A stretch of DNA of 64,000 nt. It comes from Aliidiomarina sp. (GTDB lineage Bacteria; Pseudomonadota; Gammaproteobacteria; Enterobacterales; Alteromonadaceae). Positions 35,451 to 44,603 of this stretch are shown here, piece by piece. The first letter of the stretch is position 1, and every line of letters begins with the position of its first letter. The notes under the pieces were generated by a model. The model ran no database searches, was not told where the DNA came from, and saw nothing but the letters and a program-made list of their open reading frames with translations. The stretch spans positions 62,001-126,000 of the forward strand of contig NZ_JAIUMR010000007.1 of the NCBI RefSeq assembly GCF_022565475.1, given 5' to 3'. The translations under genes were made by a program, and so were the position numbers.

Positions 35451-36641
35451 TTAGTCGATCGCTCTTAAAATCAATCCTTTCAGATACCAACCTTCGGGAT
35501 AATGAATATGTACCGGGTGATCTGCCGATTGTTGCGTCCAAGCGACGATTTGCAGGTCGCGATTGGCGTCGAGACAGGCGTCGGCAACAACCTTCTGAAA
35601 AAGGTCAGAACTTAACAGCCCAGAACACGAAAACGTTAGCAGTACGCCACCCGGTGCTAAAATTTTCGCCGCTAAACGGTTAATATCTTTATACCCGCGA
35701 CAAGCCCGATTTAAACTCGCTTTTGAGTCAACAAATTTGGGTGGGTCGAGCACGATAACATCAAAGGTTTCGCCTTGTTCAGCATAGGTGCGGAGCTGTT
35801 CGAATACATCGGCTTTGACATGTTTTACGTTCGCCTGTTCAAGGCCGTTCAACGCAAGATTGGTCACTGAGGTGTCAAGTGCTGACTGTGACACATCGAC
35901 ATTAACAACCTCTTTAGCACCGGCCGCCGCTGCGTAGAGTCCAAAACCACCCGTGTAGGCAAAACAGTTCAATACGCGCTTGCCTGCCGCATACGTTTGT
36001 ATTGCTTTGCGGGCATCACGTTGGTCTAAGTAGTAACCGGTCTTATGACCAGAAACAACGTCAACAGCCAGTTTTAAACCATGTTCAGTAATGACGATGG
36101 GTTTGGACGGTATGTCACCGATGCGGGCTCCGGTCGCCAAAGGAAGACCTTCTTTCTTTCGTACATCAACGTCGGAGCGCTCGTAGGCTGTACAATCCGG
36201 ATAAAGCTCCGCGAGCACCGCGAACAAGGTTTCTTGATGATACAGAGCGCCGGCTGTCAACAACTGACACACCAATGTATCGACGTAACGGTCAATGGTG
36301 ATACCCGGTAGCCCGTCAGACTCGCCCGCTATCAATCGATAGGCATTAGTTTGCTGACCGACCAATACATCGCGAGCCGCCTGTGCGGCTACGATGCGTT
36401 GCTTGAAAAATTCGCTGTCGATGACCACTGCTGGATCAAACGTCCACACGCGAGCGCGAATCTGTGAATGCGGTGAATAGGCGGCACGGCCGAGAAACTC
36501 GCCTTTGTCGCTGACGACGTCCACCGTGCTGCCGAGCGTAGGCTTGCCTTGTACTTTCGCTACGGCACCGCTAAAGATCCACGGGTGGCGGCGACGCAAC
36601 GACTTTTCACGACCAGTCTTAATGACAATGCGATCTGCCAT
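35451..36641 (-). CDS. rlmI: 23S rRNA m5C1962 methyltransferase RlmI
   Basis: SAM-dependent rRNA methyltransferase, 396 residues (E. coli RlmI 396). An N-terminal PUA domain (about 1-75, RRRHPWIFSGAV) is followed by the RlmI central domain and a Rossmann methyltransferase domain. SAM motif I is VLNCFAYTGGFGLYAA near 222-237, with the acidic loop VNVDVS; motif IV is VLDPPKFV. TFSCSGLLS carries a cysteine corresponding to the family's catalytic region. Its first base coincides with the end of metG, indicating co-transcription from the metG promoter. Confidence 0.94.
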   Translation of the reverse strand: MADRIVIKTGREKSLRRRHPWIFSGAVAKVQGKPTLGSTVDVVSDKGEFLGRAAYSPHSQIRARVWTFDPAVVIDSEFFKQRIVAAQAARDVLVGQQTNAYRLIAGESDGLPGITIDRYVDTLVCQLLTAGALYHQETLFAVLAELYPDCTAYERSDVDVRKKEGLPLATGARIGDIPSKPIVITEHGLKLAVDVVSGHKTGYYLDQRDARKAIQTYAAGKRVLNCFAYTGGFGLYAAAAGAKEVVNVDVSQSALDTSVTNLALNGLEQANVKHVKADVFEQLRTYAEQGETFDVIVLDPPKFVDSKASLNRACRGYKDINRLAAKILAPGGVLLTFSCSGLLSSDLFQKVVADACLDANRDLQIVAWTQQSADHPVHIHYPEGWYLKGLILRAID

Positions 36642-38701
36642 TACATCACCCGCTGGCCAGGTTGAGCGCCGTCCTGAGGATTCAAAATGTAGATTTCACT
36701 GCCACCTGGGCCGGCCGCCAAAACCATGCCTTCGCTCATACCAAAGCGCATTTTCCGTGGTTTGAGGTTAGCGACCATCACAGTGAGTTGACCAATCAGT
36801 TGTTCCGGCTGATAAGCTGCCTTAATACCGGCAAAAACTTGACGTTTTTGGTCACCAATATCCAAGGTTAATTTCAGGAGTTTATCCGCGCCTTCGACGT
36901 GCTCTGCGTTCTCGATGCGAGCAACGCGGAGGTCAACTTTAGCAAAATCGTCAAACTCGATTTCGGCTGCAATGGGTTCAATATTCACTTTGGCTTGCGC
37001 CACAGCGGCTGGCGTGGCGGCTGCACTGTTATTTTCTTTTGATGCTTCAAGCATGGCTTCAATTTTCTCAGTCGGTACGCGTTGCATTAACGCTTTGAAT
37101 TTATTGATGTTATGACTAGTGAGCGTTTGCTGTACGCTGTCCCAAGTGAATTTGTCATTGAGGAATGCTTGGGCATCGTTTGATAACGCCGGAACCACAG
37201 GGGTTAAATAAATCATTAATAAGCGGAAGAGGTGAATGCCCATGGAGCAGACATCATGCACTTCATTTGCTTTGCTTTCGTCTTTGGCGAGCTGCCACGG
37301 CTCTTTGTCGGCAATGTATTCATTGGCGCAATCGGCAAGCTTCATGATATCGCGCATGGCCTTGGCAAACTCGCGATTTTCATAGGCGCTCGCAATATCG
37401 TCAGCAGCCGCTTGGAAGTCGCGCAGCATGGCTTCGTCATCGATGCGTGGTGACAGTTGGCCGGCAAATTTCTTGCTGATAAAGCCGGCGCAGCGGCTGG
37501 CAATATTAACGACTTTGCCAACCAGGTCAGCGTTCACCCGTTGGGCGAAATCAGTCAAGTTTAAATCCAAATCATCAATGCGGCTGCTCAGCTTAGCCGC
37601 GAAGTAATAACGCAAATACTCTGGATCTAAATGATCAAGATAAGTCCGCGCCATGATGAAAGTGCCTTTTGACTTCGACATTTTGGTGCCGTTCACGGTA
37701 ATAAACCCATGTGCCCATACGCTCGTCGGCTGACGGAAGTTTGCACCTTTCAACATAGCCGGCCAGAAAAGGCTATGGAAGTAGATAATATCTTTGCCAA
37801 TAAAGTGATAGACCTCGGCGTCGCTGTCAACACGCCAGAAGTCGTCGAAATTCAAGTCGTCACGTTGTTCGCAATAGTTTTTGAAGCTGCTCATGTAGCC
37901 GATCGGTGCGTCCAACCAGACATAGAAATATTTGCCTGGCGCGTCTGGAATTTCAAAGCCAAAGTAAGGCTTATCACGACTAATGTCCCACTGCTGCAGC
38001 CCTTGCTCGAACCACTCATTGAGTTTGTTGGCCATTTCCGGTTGCAACGAGCCTGAACGAGTCCACGCTTTGAGCATATCGCCAAAGGCCGGCAGGTCGA
38101 AAAAATAGTGCTCAGATTCACGTAACTCGGGAACCGCACCGCTAACCGCTGAACGTGGGTTCTTCAGATCAGTGGGCGAGTAGGTCGCACCACAAACGTC
38201 ACAGTTATCGCCATATTGGTCTTCGGCACCGCAATCAGGGCACGTACCCTTAACAAAGCGATCTGGCAAAAACATTTCTTTCTCTGGATCATAGAGCTGC
38301 TCGATGACTCGAGTGTGAATATACCCACTGTCACGTAAACGGGTATAAATGAGGTTCGCCAGTTCGCGATTCTCAGGACTATGGGTTGAATAATAATTAT
38401 CGAAAGACACGGCGAAATCAGCGAAGTCACGTTGGTGCGCGACATTCATTTCTTCGATCATCGCTTCGGGTGTCATCCCGAGTTGCTGAGCTTTCAGCAT
38501 AATTGGCGTGCCGTGGGCATCATCGGCGCAGACGAAATGACACTCGTTGCCATACAGGCGTTGAAAACGCACCCAAATATCCGCTTGGATATAACCGAGG
38601 AGATGGCCGATATGAATTGGGCCGTTCGCATAGGGCAGTGCATTAGTAACTAAAATGCGACGCGAATTCTTAGTCTGCGCTGTGGTCGAGGTATCTGCCA
38701 T
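36641..38701 (-). CDS. metG: Methionyl-tRNA synthetase
   Basis: Class I aminoacyl-tRNA synthetase, 686 residues from the ATG at 38701. An in-frame start at 38788 would add 29 unconserved residues. The HIGH motif is in [15 protein letters not shown], and the four-cysteine zinc knuckle is [17 protein letters not shown] near 145-161. The KMSKS motif is in [11 protein letters not shown], near residue 335. A C-terminal EMAP/OB tRNA-binding domain (about 580-686, [14 protein letters not shown]) gives the dimeric long form. It diverges from mrp, the common metG-mrp layout in gammaproteobacteria. Confidence 0.97.
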   Translation of the reverse strand: MADTSTTAQTKNSRRILVTNALPYANGPIHIGHLLGYIQADIWVRFQRLYGNECHFVCADDAHGTPIMLKAQQLGMTPEAMIEEMNVAHQRDFADFAVSFDNYYSTHSPENRELANLIYTRLRDSGYIHTRVIEQLYDPEKEMFLPDRFVKGTCPDCGAEDQYGDNCDVCGATYSPTDLKNPRSAVSGAVPELRESEHYFFDLPAFGDMLKAWTRSGSLQPEMANKLNEWFEQGLQQWDISRDKPYFGFEIPDAPGKYFYVWLDAPIGYMSSFKNYCEQRDDLNFDDFWRVDSDAEVYHFIGKDIIYFHSLFWPAMLKGANFRQPTSVWAHGFITVNGTKMSKSKGTFIMARTYLDHLDPEYLRYYFAAKLSSRIDDLDLNLTDFAQRVNADLVGKVVNIASRCAGFISKKFAGQLSPRIDDEAMLRDFQAAADDIASAYENREFAKAMRDIMKLADCANEYIADKEPWQLAKDESKANEVHDVCSMGIHLFRLLMIYLTPVVPALSNDAQAFLNDKFTWDSVQQTLTSHNINKFKALMQRVPTEKIEAMLEASKENNSAAATPAAVAQAKVNIEPIAAEIEFDDFAKVDLRVARIENAEHVEGADKLLKLTLDIGDQKRQVFAGIKAAYQPEQLIGQLTVMVANLKPRKMRFGMSEGMVLAAGPGGSEIYILNPQDGAQPGQRVM

Positions 38702-38952
38702 AGTATCTACCGTGTGTCCTGTAAATAGAGCTTGCCGATCGTCTGTCGCGGCGGTAAACGCGAGCCGAATGGATAAGCTGAAATTCAATAACGAAAACGT
38801 GCGCCATGATAACGGAATTTTGCTGACTTTTCATCAGTTCAGCGTAGCTTATAAGGCTATTAATCACTATGATGATAGTTATTCAATGATACATTCCTAC
38901 GGATTCTGTTAAATGCCGAATTCGTTGTTCACGACTAGATAGGAAGCCGAAC
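38702..38952. promoter_or_regulatory. Divergent metG/mrp intergenic region
   Basis: 251 bases between divergent genes, AT-rich around 38800-38920, and should hold both promoters. I cannot defend individual hexamers. No hairpin followed by a T-tract, T-box or other leader structure was recognised. Confidence 0.4.
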
Positions 38953-39993
38953 ATGTCCACAGCTGTATTGGCGGCATGCCAAGCATTACGTAGCGATATC
39001 TTCCCGCACGGATTTCGTCCCGAATGGATTTCCCTTGATAACCAGCACGCGACTTTAACCTTACCATTTGCGGCGAAATCTGCCGCGTTTGAATTGCTTC
39101 AGCAATTGCGTTCTGATTACCCGCAATTCAATGATCTCCATTGGTCGGTGCGCATTGACGTCGAGGCGTTACCGGCGAAAACCGCTACGGTTCCGCAGGG
39201 CTCAAGCGCACCGCACGTAAAGAATGTCATTGCTATAGCTTCCGGTAAAGGCGGTGTGGGTAAGTCCGCTGTGACCTTAAATTTGGCCTTGGCACTGAAA
39301 GCGCAGGGCGCGCGCGTGGGTATTTTGGACGGTGATATTTACGGACCGTCGTTGCCGACTATGTTTGGTAATCACACCGAGAAGCTCACGTTCACACCAA
39401 ATCGGAAAATGCTGCCAGTAAATTGTTGGGGTATCGAAGGTAACTCGCTCGGTTACTTGGTTGACACAGAGGCGGCTGCAATTTGGCGCGGACCCATGGC
39501 GAGCCGGGCGATTGAGCAGTTATTGTTCGATACGCAATGGTCGAAACTGGATTATTTATTGATTGATTTACCGCCGGGAACGGGGGATATTCAATTAACC
39601 TTGTCACAAAAATTCCCGTTAACTGCCGCTGTCGTGGTAACAACGCCGCAAAATATTGCCTTGGCTGATGCACAGAAAGGCATCGCTATGTTTAATAAAG
39701 TGGATGTGCCTGTGGTCGGTTTGTTGGAAAATATGAGCTACTATGAATGTACGGAATGTGGTCATCAAGCGCATATTTTTGGCTCGCAAGGAGGTGATGA
39801 TTTGGCAGCGAAATACCAAGTGCCCGTCATCGGTCATTGGCCGTTAACCACAGCATTACGAGAAAGCCTCGATGAAGGTATACCCTTGTCGCAATCGCAA
39901 CCAGAGCATCCCTTGTTGGCCATCATGGCGACGACTGCACAGCAATTGGCAGCGAATGCATGGGAATTATTAACTGAGCTTCCAACAGAATAA
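38953..39993 (+). CDS. mrp: Iron-sulfur cluster carrier ATPase Mrp/ApbC
   Basis: P-loop ATPase that scaffolds and delivers Fe-S clusters, 346 residues. An N-terminal region of about 95 residues precedes the deviant Walker A GKGGVGKSA near residue 98. DGDIYGPSLP and LLIDLPPGTGD are the switch motifs. The cluster-binding CxxC is in YYECTECGH near residue 262. The divergent metG neighbour and downstream dcd match the gene order of E. coli and relatives (metG-mrp with dcd nearby). Cytosolic. Confidence 0.95.
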   Translation: MSTAVLAACQALRSDIFPHGFRPEWISLDNQHATLTLPFAAKSAAFELLQQLRSDYPQFNDLHWSVRIDVEALPAKTATVPQGSSAPHVKNVIAIASGKGGVGKSAVTLNLALALKAQGARVGILDGDIYGPSLPTMFGNHTEKLTFTPNRKMLPVNCWGIEGNSLGYLVDTEAAAIWRGPMASRAIEQLLFDTQWSKLDYLLIDLPPGTGDIQLTLSQKFPLTAAVVVTTPQNIALADAQKGIAMFNKVDVPVVGLLENMSYYECTECGHQAHIFGSQGGDDLAAKYQVPVIGHWPLTTALRESLDEGIPLSQSQPEHPLLAIMATTAQQLAANAWELLTELPTE

Positions 39994-40011
39994 CAAAAAG
40001 GACAAACAGGC

Positions 40012-40602
40012 ATGCGACTAACGGATGGCCAAATAGAACAATACCTTGCCGACGGCCTTATCGGCATCGATCCTGCGCCGAACCCGAAAGACATCACCGG
40101 TGTCACGGTCGATATCCATTTAGGCGATAGTTTTCGCGTTTTGCAAGATCATGCCGCGCCGTATATCGACATCAGCGGTCCGCGTGAGGAAATCGATCTT
40201 GCTATTCAACGGGTCATGAGTGACGAAATAAAATTGGCCCCGGGTGATGCGTTCTTTATTCATCCAGGCGAGTTTGCATTGGCCGTGACGCATGAGTCAG
40301 TGACATTGCCGGCAGACATTGTGGGTTGGCTTGATGGGCGTTCGTCACTTGCGCGTTTGGGGCTGATGGTGCATGTGACTGCACACCGGATTGATCCAGG
40401 TTGGTCAGGGCAAATTGTCCTCGAGTTTTTTAATAGCGGCAAACTGCCATTAGCGTTGCGGCCTTTAATGAAGATAGGCGCGTTAAGCTTCGAAACTTTG
40501 GGTGAGCCTTGCTTACGTCCTTACAGTCGACGGCTTGACGCGAAGTATAAAGATCAACGTGGCGCTGTTGCCAGTCGCATTAGTGCCGATAAGAATAGAT
40601 AA
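40012..40602 (+). CDS. dcd: dCTP deaminase
   Basis: Homotrimeric enzyme converting dCTP to dUTP for thymidylate synthesis, 196 residues (E. coli 193). Conserved motifs are [22 protein letters not shown] near 103-116, and [17 protein letters not shown], which contains the catalytic glutamate. The C-terminal lid is [19 protein letters not shown]. It lies 18 bases after mrp with AAAAGGA upstream and is probably co-transcribed. Confidence 0.97.
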   Translation: MRLTDGQIEQYLADGLIGIDPAPNPKDITGVTVDIHLGDSFRVLQDHAAPYIDISGPREEIDLAIQRVMSDEIKLAPGDAFFIHPGEFALAVTHESVTLPADIVGWLDGRSSLARLGLMVHVTAHRIDPGWSGQIVLEFFNSGKLPLALRPLMKIGALSFETLGEPCLRPYSRRLDAKYKDQRGAVASRISADKNR

Positions 40603-40635
40603 GTATGTTTTTTTCCACAGGGAATTATATAAGGA

Positions 40636-42540
40636 ATGCGGCAACTAGCCTTTCACGACTATCGCCGAACCATATTAAGGCGAGCTATATTAGGAATGTT
40701 GGCAATTGGGATTATTGTCAGCTTAACCTCTGTGGTGCCGCTGTATAAACAAAGCCAGACTTATATTGATCGTTTGCATTACGCCTATGCCGGTGCGCAA
40801 TCCCAAGCTATTCATTATCAAATTTTGCGCTATCAAGACATCGCCAGTCAATTTGCCTCGCGTACGGAAATTCGTTATCGATTGGAATTATTGAATCGCG
40901 GTGAGATTGATTTGCAAAACGCGCGTGCTTTCAGCGAACCTCGTCTTGCTGATGCGATCCGAATTACACCCGACGTTGTAGCATCCCTGCGCTTGAGCCG
41001 ACAGGGTGAGATTGTTAGTCAACATGTGTTTACTGCAGAACCGAATTTGCAGCGCTTCTTAGAGACTTCATTGACGTCTTTTCGTCTTGACCAAATAGAA
41101 TTTTATCCAGCTACGGACAGCGATACTGTAACAATGAAAGATCTTCTGATCAGTGTGCCAGCTCCCATTCGGGATGATGAAGGGGAGTTGATTGGTACCG
41201 ATTTGCTAGCTTTCTCGACGGTTGGATTTCACGCGATTGCTAATCAGTTGACGAAGTTCGGTTCCCAGATGCAATTGTTTGTTATTCGCGGTTCTGGAGA
41301 TCGTGTTTTTCATGTTAACACACCGAATCTTGATGATGAGACGGTGATTGAAATTATTACTGGCTCTGATTTACCGTTTCCAACATCGGTGCTGATGGCT
41401 GGCGTTCTCACACCGACTGTCTACCAAAATGGTGACTCACACACGCTATTTTTGGTAGGGATCCCTAATAGTGATTGGCAGTTGGTGATTAGTGCAGCTA
41501 ACGCGGAGTTATATAAAGAACACTACACCACAATTATCCTGGTCAGTGCGGTTTTGTTCATTGCAATTATATTCGGTGTTTGGGCAGTACGGCGGACGAT
41601 CCGCCCCGTTATTAATGATCTTACTGAGTTAGGTAACGAACTGACTTTAAAAAACCGTCAGCTTGAGCTTGCCGGTCAAGTTGTTGATCATACCCATGAA
41701 GCGATTGTTATTACCGATGTCGATTTGAACATTCAACGCGCCAACCAAGCGTTTTTACGTTTAATTGGAATGCTGAATCAGCCGATTCAGGGAATGCACC
41801 TGAAAGATTTAATGCTCATTGAAAAGCTTCCAATCCAGTTAGAACAAAAGATTAGCCGAACTTTACAGCTTAAAAATACGTGGCAAGGTGAACTCTGGTA
41901 TCAGGCGCGCGATGGTCGTTCTATTCCAGCTTTGCAGAGCATAAGTACGATTCGCGATAATCAGGGTCAAATTGTTCAATTAATCCATATTTTCAATGAT
42001 ATAACTCAACAGAAAATAACAGAAAACCTCATTTTGCGGAAAGCAGAAACCGATCAGTTAACGGGCTTGGTTAATCGCGATGGTTTACTGAAAGGGCTCC
42101 AACAACGCGTTGCAGCATTACAACACGAAGAGACGATTGCAGTTTTGTTTCTCGACTTAGACAAGTTTAAGCCAGTAAACGACACCTATGGCCATCAGAT
42201 TGGCGATACGCTTCTGCAAGCCGTTGCCGCGCGTTTACTTGACTTGGTGCGGAAATCGGATTTAGTCGCTCGGCCGGGTGGCGATGAGTTTGTCGTTGTA
42301 TTGCAGGGCCCTGCGGTGCATCAACGCGCGACTCAGTTGGCCAACGATATCGTTTCTAAGCTCGGTGAACCCTTCGCGGTTGAAGAATTGAGGATTCATG
42401 TTGGAGCATCTGTTGGTGTGGCATTTTATCCGGAACATGCTGCCACAGCGGATGAACTTCTGAAGCAGGCCGACATGGCGATGTATGCAGCAAAACAGGC
42501 GGGTAGAAACTGTGTGCAGATCGCTGATGCATCAGGATGA
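40636..42540 (+). CDS. Membrane diguanylate cyclase with periplasmic sensor, PAS and GGDEF domains
   Basis: Makes the second messenger cyclic di-GMP. 634 residues. A first span at about 15-38 is followed by a large periplasmic sensor (about 40-290, CACHE-like) and a second span at about 297-318. A PAS domain follows at about 340-450 (EAIVITDVDLNIQRAN), then a GGDEF domain from about 470. The active site GGDEF is intact at 548-552, and the product-inhibition I-site RxxD is present as RKSD (539-542), five residues ahead. No EAL domain follows. AAGGA directly abuts the ATG, which is tight spacing; the ATG at 40696 would cut into the first span. The ligand is unknown. Confidence 0.9.
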   Translation: MRQLAFHDYRRTILRRAILGMLAIGIIVSLTSVVPLYKQSQTYIDRLHYAYAGAQSQAIHYQILRYQDIASQFASRTEIRYRLELLNRGEIDLQNARAFSEPRLADAIRITPDVVASLRLSRQGEIVSQHVFTAEPNLQRFLETSLTSFRLDQIEFYPATDSDTVTMKDLLISVPAPIRDDEGELIGTDLLAFSTVGFHAIANQLTKFGSQMQLFVIRGSGDRVFHVNTPNLDDETVIEIITGSDLPFPTSVLMAGVLTPTVYQNGDSHTLFLVGIPNSDWQLVISAANAELYKEHYTTIILVSAVLFIAIIFGVWAVRRTIRPVINDLTELGNELTLKNRQLELAGQVVDHTHEAIVITDVDLNIQRANQAFLRLIGMLNQPIQGMHLKDLMLIEKLPIQLEQKISRTLQLKNTWQGELWYQARDGRSIPALQSISTIRDNQGQIVQLIHIFNDITQQKITENLILRKAETDQLTGLVNRDGLLKGLQQRVAALQHEETIAVLFLDLDKFKPVNDTYGHQIGDTLLQAVAARLLDLVRKSDLVARPGGDEFVVVLQGPAVHQRATQLANDIVSKLGEPFAVEELRIHVGASVGVAFYPEHAATADELLKQADMAMYAAKQAGRNCVQIADASG

Positions 42541-42545
42541 TCATT

Positions 42546-42584
42546 AAAAACTCCCCAGCGTTGGCATAAGCGATGCACTGGGGA
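42546..42584. terminator. Terminator between diguanylate cyclase and S9 peptidase genes
   Basis: TCCCCAG (42552-42558) pairs with CTGGGGA (42578-42584). On the minus strand it is followed by TTTTT (complement of 42546-42550), so it mainly suits the minus-strand peptidase gene, with possible weak plus-strand use. Confidence 0.7.
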
Positions 42585-42593
42585 CTTATTTAA

Positions 42594-44594
42594 TTAAGGA
42601 TTATGCCGGTCAAACCATTCAACAATGCGTTCGAGACGATCGACTAGGTTGATCGGTCGGCCACTCCGGCTAAGGCCATGCCCCTCACGGTCATAGACAA
42701 CTAATTCGACGTCAACATCATTCGCTTTTAATGCATAAAACCATTCCTCACCTTGGCCAATCGGCGTAATGTGGTCATGATTACTATGAATAATTAACGT
42801 TGGTGTTTTTACGCGATCTGCATACTTTAGCGGCGAGCGTCCCCAATAATAGTCGAAGTTCTGCCAAATTGTTCCACCAAACTCTTCCATCATGGACAAC
42901 GGCGGGAATGCTTGTGTACCCGCTTCGGAAATCCAGTTACTGACGCTACGTTGGGTAACGGCTGCACGAAAACGCTCAGTTTGCGTAGTCGCCCAATTAG
43001 TCAAAAAGCCACCGTGGCTGCCACCGGTAATATATTGGCGCTCCGGGTCGAGCCAATTGAAACGATCGAGGGCGGCGTCGAGCGCATAGATGTTGTCCCG
43101 GTAATCGGCACCACCATAATCAAGACGAACTTGACTCGCATGATCATGACCGTAGCCTGAGCTACCGCGGTAATTAACGAACACAACCGCATAGCCACGC
43201 GCGCTGAGAAGCTGCATCTCAGGGAACCATTGATGTCCCCACATCCCACCTGGACCACCTTTGATGTTCAGGACTACTGGATACGATTCGCCTTCCTGAC
43301 GGTTTAGCGGCGGCAGGAAGAACACATCGAGGCGGTCGCCGTGTTCATTTTCTGTCGCAAATACTTGGTACCGTTGCAAGGCAGTTGTGTTCAGATAATC
43401 CCGATTGAACTGGGCAATGACTGCCGTTTCCCGATCACGCAAGCTGGCGATTGAATGCGCTCGCATGACTTGGGGCGGGATTACTTCGTTATGAGCGATA
43501 AATGCAACTGTGCCATTCTCAGCAAAGACCACGTCACTGAATGAATAGCCTTCACCCGCGACTTGGCTATAGCCACCGACATCTAAGTCAACACGAAAGA
43601 GTGGCCGGCTACCGCGGTCATCCGCGGTAAACCATAACGAGCCGAGCGCCGCTTGTAAACCACTCGGGCTGTGATCCATCCGATCTGCAAGAGTGCGAAA
43701 GCTATCGTTGCGCAAATCATAGAGATGCAAAGCCGGTGCAGCATAATTACTTTCGCGGTAGACATAAGCGATACTGTTGTTGCCGGTCCATACTGGATTT
43801 GAAGCATGTCCTTGAGGGCTTGCGAGCTCGTTTTCTTGGTCGCCACAACGGACAAAAATTGACGATGAGAAGTAGCCTTCACGGGCAAGCGGATGGCGGT
43901 TACTTGCAAACGCAATGCAGGCGCCGTTTGGTGAGTAACTGGCGCTGCCTTCATGCCATTCGGAATCGCCCGTTACGGACGTCAGCTTTTGCTCAGCAAA
44001 GCTATAGGTCCAAAGGCCGCTGCGATTCTCATTCAGGTAACCACCCTGACGTTTGTACACCGCATCCGTGATGACGGTGACGTCGGGTTTGTCTTCTTTC
44101 TCAGCTTTAGTGAGTGGATCGGTAACGGCCGGATCCAGTGAGATCGACAAGAGAAGTTCATCGCCGTCTGGACGCCATTGCACGCTTTGAATTGAGCCTT
44201 GCTCGAGCCGCAACAACTCCTGAGCCTCACCACCTTGCATCGAAAGTTGATAGAGCGCAGTGCCATTCTCTCGACCAGAACGGAAGAGGAGCGTCTGGCC
44301 GTCCGGACTAAACTGTGGCGCAAAATCGCTTTGACTGCGCGTCAACTGCACCGGCTCAGCGCCGTCTCGGCTCATCCAAAGCGTGTTGTGACGACTGCGC
44401 TTGTCATCTGCGACAGTGGTTTTGACGAAAACCATAGTGCGGCCATCGGGGGTGATTTGCACGTCACTGACGTTGACGAATTTATAGTAGTCCGCAGCAC
44501 TCAGGCCGGGCTGTTCGCCAGCGACTGCAGCGAAACTTAAAACAAAACTGGCACCTAACCAAGGCAACAGGCGATACGTATTTTTCAAGCGCAT
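42594..44594 (-). CDS. S9 family peptidase (prolyl-oligopeptidase/acylaminoacyl-peptidase-like), secreted
   Basis: Exported serine peptidase of 666 residues with a cleavable signal peptide (hydrophobic core about 9-24, then AVAGEQ). An N-terminal WD40-like beta-propeller (SDVQITPDGRTMVFVKT, then DFAPQFSPDGQTLLFRSG) precedes an alpha/beta-hydrolase domain. The domain has nucleophile motif GGSHGGFLTNW, acid region HSNHDHITP and histidine in REGHGLSRSG. NIKGGPGGMWGHQW is the oxyanion region. It lies nine bases downstream of the M14 peptidase gene on the same strand, so the two likely form an operon for periplasmic peptide digestion. Confidence 0.9.
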   Translation of the reverse strand: MRLKNTYRLLPWLGASFVLSFAAVAGEQPGLSAADYYKFVNVSDVQITPDGRTMVFVKTTVADDKRSRHNTLWMSRDGAEPVQLTRSQSDFAPQFSPDGQTLLFRSGRENGTALYQLSMQGGEAQELLRLEQGSIQSVQWRPDGDELLLSISLDPAVTDPLTKAEKEDKPDVTVITDAVYKRQGGYLNENRSGLWTYSFAEQKLTSVTGDSEWHEGSASYSPNGACIAFASNRHPLAREGYFSSSIFVRCGDQENELASPQGHASNPVWTGNNSIAYVYRESNYAAPALHLYDLRNDSFRTLADRMDHSPSGLQAALGSLWFTADDRGSRPLFRVDLDVGGYSQVAGEGYSFSDVVFAENGTVAFIAHNEVIPPQVMRAHSIASLRDRETAVIAQFNRDYLNTTALQRYQVFATENEHGDRLDVFFLPPLNRQEGESYPVVLNIKGGPGGMWGHQWFPEMQLLSARGYAVVFVNYRGSSGYGHDHASQVRLDYGGADYRDNIYALDAALDRFNWLDPERQYITGGSHGGFLTNWATTQTERFRAAVTQRSVSNWISEAGTQAFPPLSMMEEFGGTIWQNFDYYWGRSPLKYADRVKTPTLIIHSNHDHITPIGQGEEWFYALKANDVDVELVVYDREGHGLSRSGRPINLVDRLERIVEWFDRHNP

Positions 44595-44603
44595 GTCATT
44601 CTC

